Assembly (NCBI GenBank): GCA_026647295.1 | Contig: JAPKHB010000239.1 | Coordinates: 1 to 6,254 of the forward strand | Direction: 5' to 3' | Length of the DNA: 6,254 nt | From: Planctomycetota bacterium | GTDB lineage: Bacteria > Planctomycetota > PLA2 > JAEUHO01 | Shown: positions 5,854 to 6,254 of the stretch, piece by piece | How positions within the stretch are numbered: the first letter of the stretch is position 1 | How the letters are laid out: each line of letters begins with the position of its first letter | The notes under the pieces: model-generated | Database searches by the model: none | What the model saw: only the letters and a program-made list of their open reading frames with translations | Told to the model about the DNA's origin: nothing | Translations under genes and position numbers: made by a program

Positions 5854-5929
5854 GGGGCAGTAGCTCACCTGGTAGAGCGCCTCGTTCGCAATGAGGAGGT
5901 AAGGGGTTCGACTCCCCTCTGCTCCACCA
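5854..5929 (+). tRNA. tRNA-Ala (anticodon CGC), CCA encoded
   Basis: The cloverleaf folds fully. The acceptor arm is GGGGCAG (5854-5860) with CTGCTCC (5919-5925), including the G3-U70 wobble that is the alanine identity element. The D stem is GCTC/GAGC. The anticodon stem CCTCG/TGAGG (one G-U) holds loop TTCGCAA, giving anticodon CGC (5887-5889) for the Ala codon GCG. The T arm is AGGGG/CCCCT with loop TTCGACT. Discriminator A is at 5926 and CCA at 5927-5929; total 76 nt. Unusual: position 15 is C and position 48 is A, where a purine-pyrimidine Levitt pair (typically G15-C48) is expected. GCG is a favoured codon in such GC-rich genomes, so a dedicated CGC reader makes sense. Supplies alanine to translation. 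Confidence 0.97.
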
Positions 5930-5934
5930 TCTGC

Positions 5935-5968
5935 GCGCGCGCGCAGCGCCCGCCCGCTGCGCGCGCGC
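5935..5968. terminator. Perfect 14-bp inverted repeat after tRNA-Ala
   Basis: GCGCGCGCGCAGCG (5935-5948) pairs perfectly with CGCTGCGCGCGCGC (5955-5968) around a 6-nt loop. It lies 5 nt after the tRNA CCA end and 13 nt before the stop of the convergent gene. The overlapping segment 5931-5946 is also a 16-bp palindrome by itself. Position suggests a shared terminator or 3' processing structure for tRNA and the leftward gene. The lack of a T-tract makes intrinsic termination uncertain. Confidence 0.45.
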
Positions 5969-5981
5969 CGCTTCCCGCCGC

Positions 5982-6254
5982 TCACGCCTCCTCGACCGCC
6001 CGGCGCAGTTCCCGCGCCGCGTCCCGCAGGCGGGTGGCGTCCTCGCCGCGCAGGACGATGCGCACGCTCCAGCGACCCTGCTGGCACACGGGGTAGGACC
6101 CGATGCTCAAGTCCCGGCACCGGGCCTGGAGGTCGGAGAGCAGCGGGGCGAGTTCACCCTCCCGCCGGCCGCTGTGGATCTCCTCTCGGAACAGCCCGGG
6201 CGCGGCGAACTCCCCCGCGATGCCCTCGATCAGGTCGCGGAAGAGGAAGGGCAC
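5982..6254 (-). CDS. C-terminal part of a molybdopterin-binding/CinA-like protein
   Basis: 90 residues are visible; the gene begins beyond the right edge, since the first codon in view (GTG, in VPFLFRDLIEGI) matches the family's internal 'PG(V/I)P..' region rather than a start. EGELAPLLSDLQARCRDLSIGSYP (GSYP at residues 52-55 of the visible part) followed by VRIVLRGEDATRLRDAARELRRAV is typical of the segment after the MoaB/Mog-like domain in short 'competence/damage-inducible protein A' or FAD-synthase-linked molybdopterin-binding-fold proteins of about 250 residues. The stop is TGA (complement of 5982-5984). Many members of this group have no proven molybdopterin role; the CinA relatives with known activity act on NAD-cycle metabolites. 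The gene runs toward the tRNA and shares a 52-bp gap with it. The catalytic part is outside the window, so function is a family-level call only. Confidence 0.75.
   Translation of the reverse strand: MPFLFRDLIEGIAGEFAAPGLFREEIHSGRREGELAPLLSDLQARCRDLSIGSYPVCQQGRWSVRIVLRGEDATRLRDAARELRRAVEEA

Noticed and set aside
5854..5981. tRNA as a phage or island attachment site
   Set aside because: No integrase, no duplicate of the tRNA 3' end in the window, and a housekeeping-type gene follows immediately.
1..6254. A new defence, CRISPR or mobile system
   Set aside because: No regularly spaced repeats, nuclease, helicase, reverse transcriptase, transposase or toxin-antitoxin features are visible. The unknown parts are one small gene and one half of a peptidase.

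Overview
The window is very GC-rich DNA, by eye about three-quarters G+C, with strong G/C bias at third codon positions. Long open frames therefore appear on both strands, and most of them are shadows. The gene set (an MlaF-type ABC ATPase, a BrxA/BrxB-type bacilliredoxin, a divergent phosphoglycerate kinase and a molybdopterin-binding/CinA-like protein) points to a high-GC bacterium, probably Gram-negative. The Mla-type ATPase implies outer-membrane lipid trafficking. A Myxococcota, other former Deltaproteobacteria, Gemmatimonadota or Acidobacteria-like host would fit, but the sequence does not decide the lineage.

Layout, left to right. (1) Bases 1 to about 560, + strand: the middle of a sugar C-methyltransferase-type SAM enzyme, entering from the left edge and losing family resemblance abruptly near 555-565. 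(2) 639-2375, + strand: a putative HExxH zinc metallopeptidase. Its reading frame runs upstream through a signal-peptide-like stretch but has no start codon there, so the two genes look spliced together at a deletion or assembly junction. (3) 2376-2435: a GC-rich, inverted-repeat-containing gap between convergent genes. (4) 2436-4168, - strand: a small unknown gene (GTG start) 4 nt behind a bacilliredoxin gene, and upstream of both, across a 139-bp gap holding a hairpin, an MlaF-like ATPase. (5) 4169-4317: a divergent intergenic region with a candidate promoter and a good ribosome binding site for the rightward gene. (6) 4318-5703, + strand: a phosphoglycerate kinase-family protein with several altered active-site positions. 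(7) 5704-5853: non-coding, with a 13-nt tandem repeat and hairpin potential. (8) 5854-5929, + strand: tRNA-Ala(CGC) with encoded CCA, followed by a perfect 14-bp inverted repeat. (9) 5982 to the right edge, - strand: the C-terminal part of a molybdopterin-binding/CinA-like protein.

How the genes work together: only the bacilliredoxin and small-protein pair is a convincing operon. The rest look like unrelated housekeeping or accessory genes. I see no integrase, transposase, CRISPR array, toxin-antitoxin pair or defence island. The most interesting items are the methyltransferase/metallopeptidase junction, the divergent PGK, the unknown small gene coupled to the bacilliredoxin, and the unusual 15-48 tertiary pair in the tRNA.
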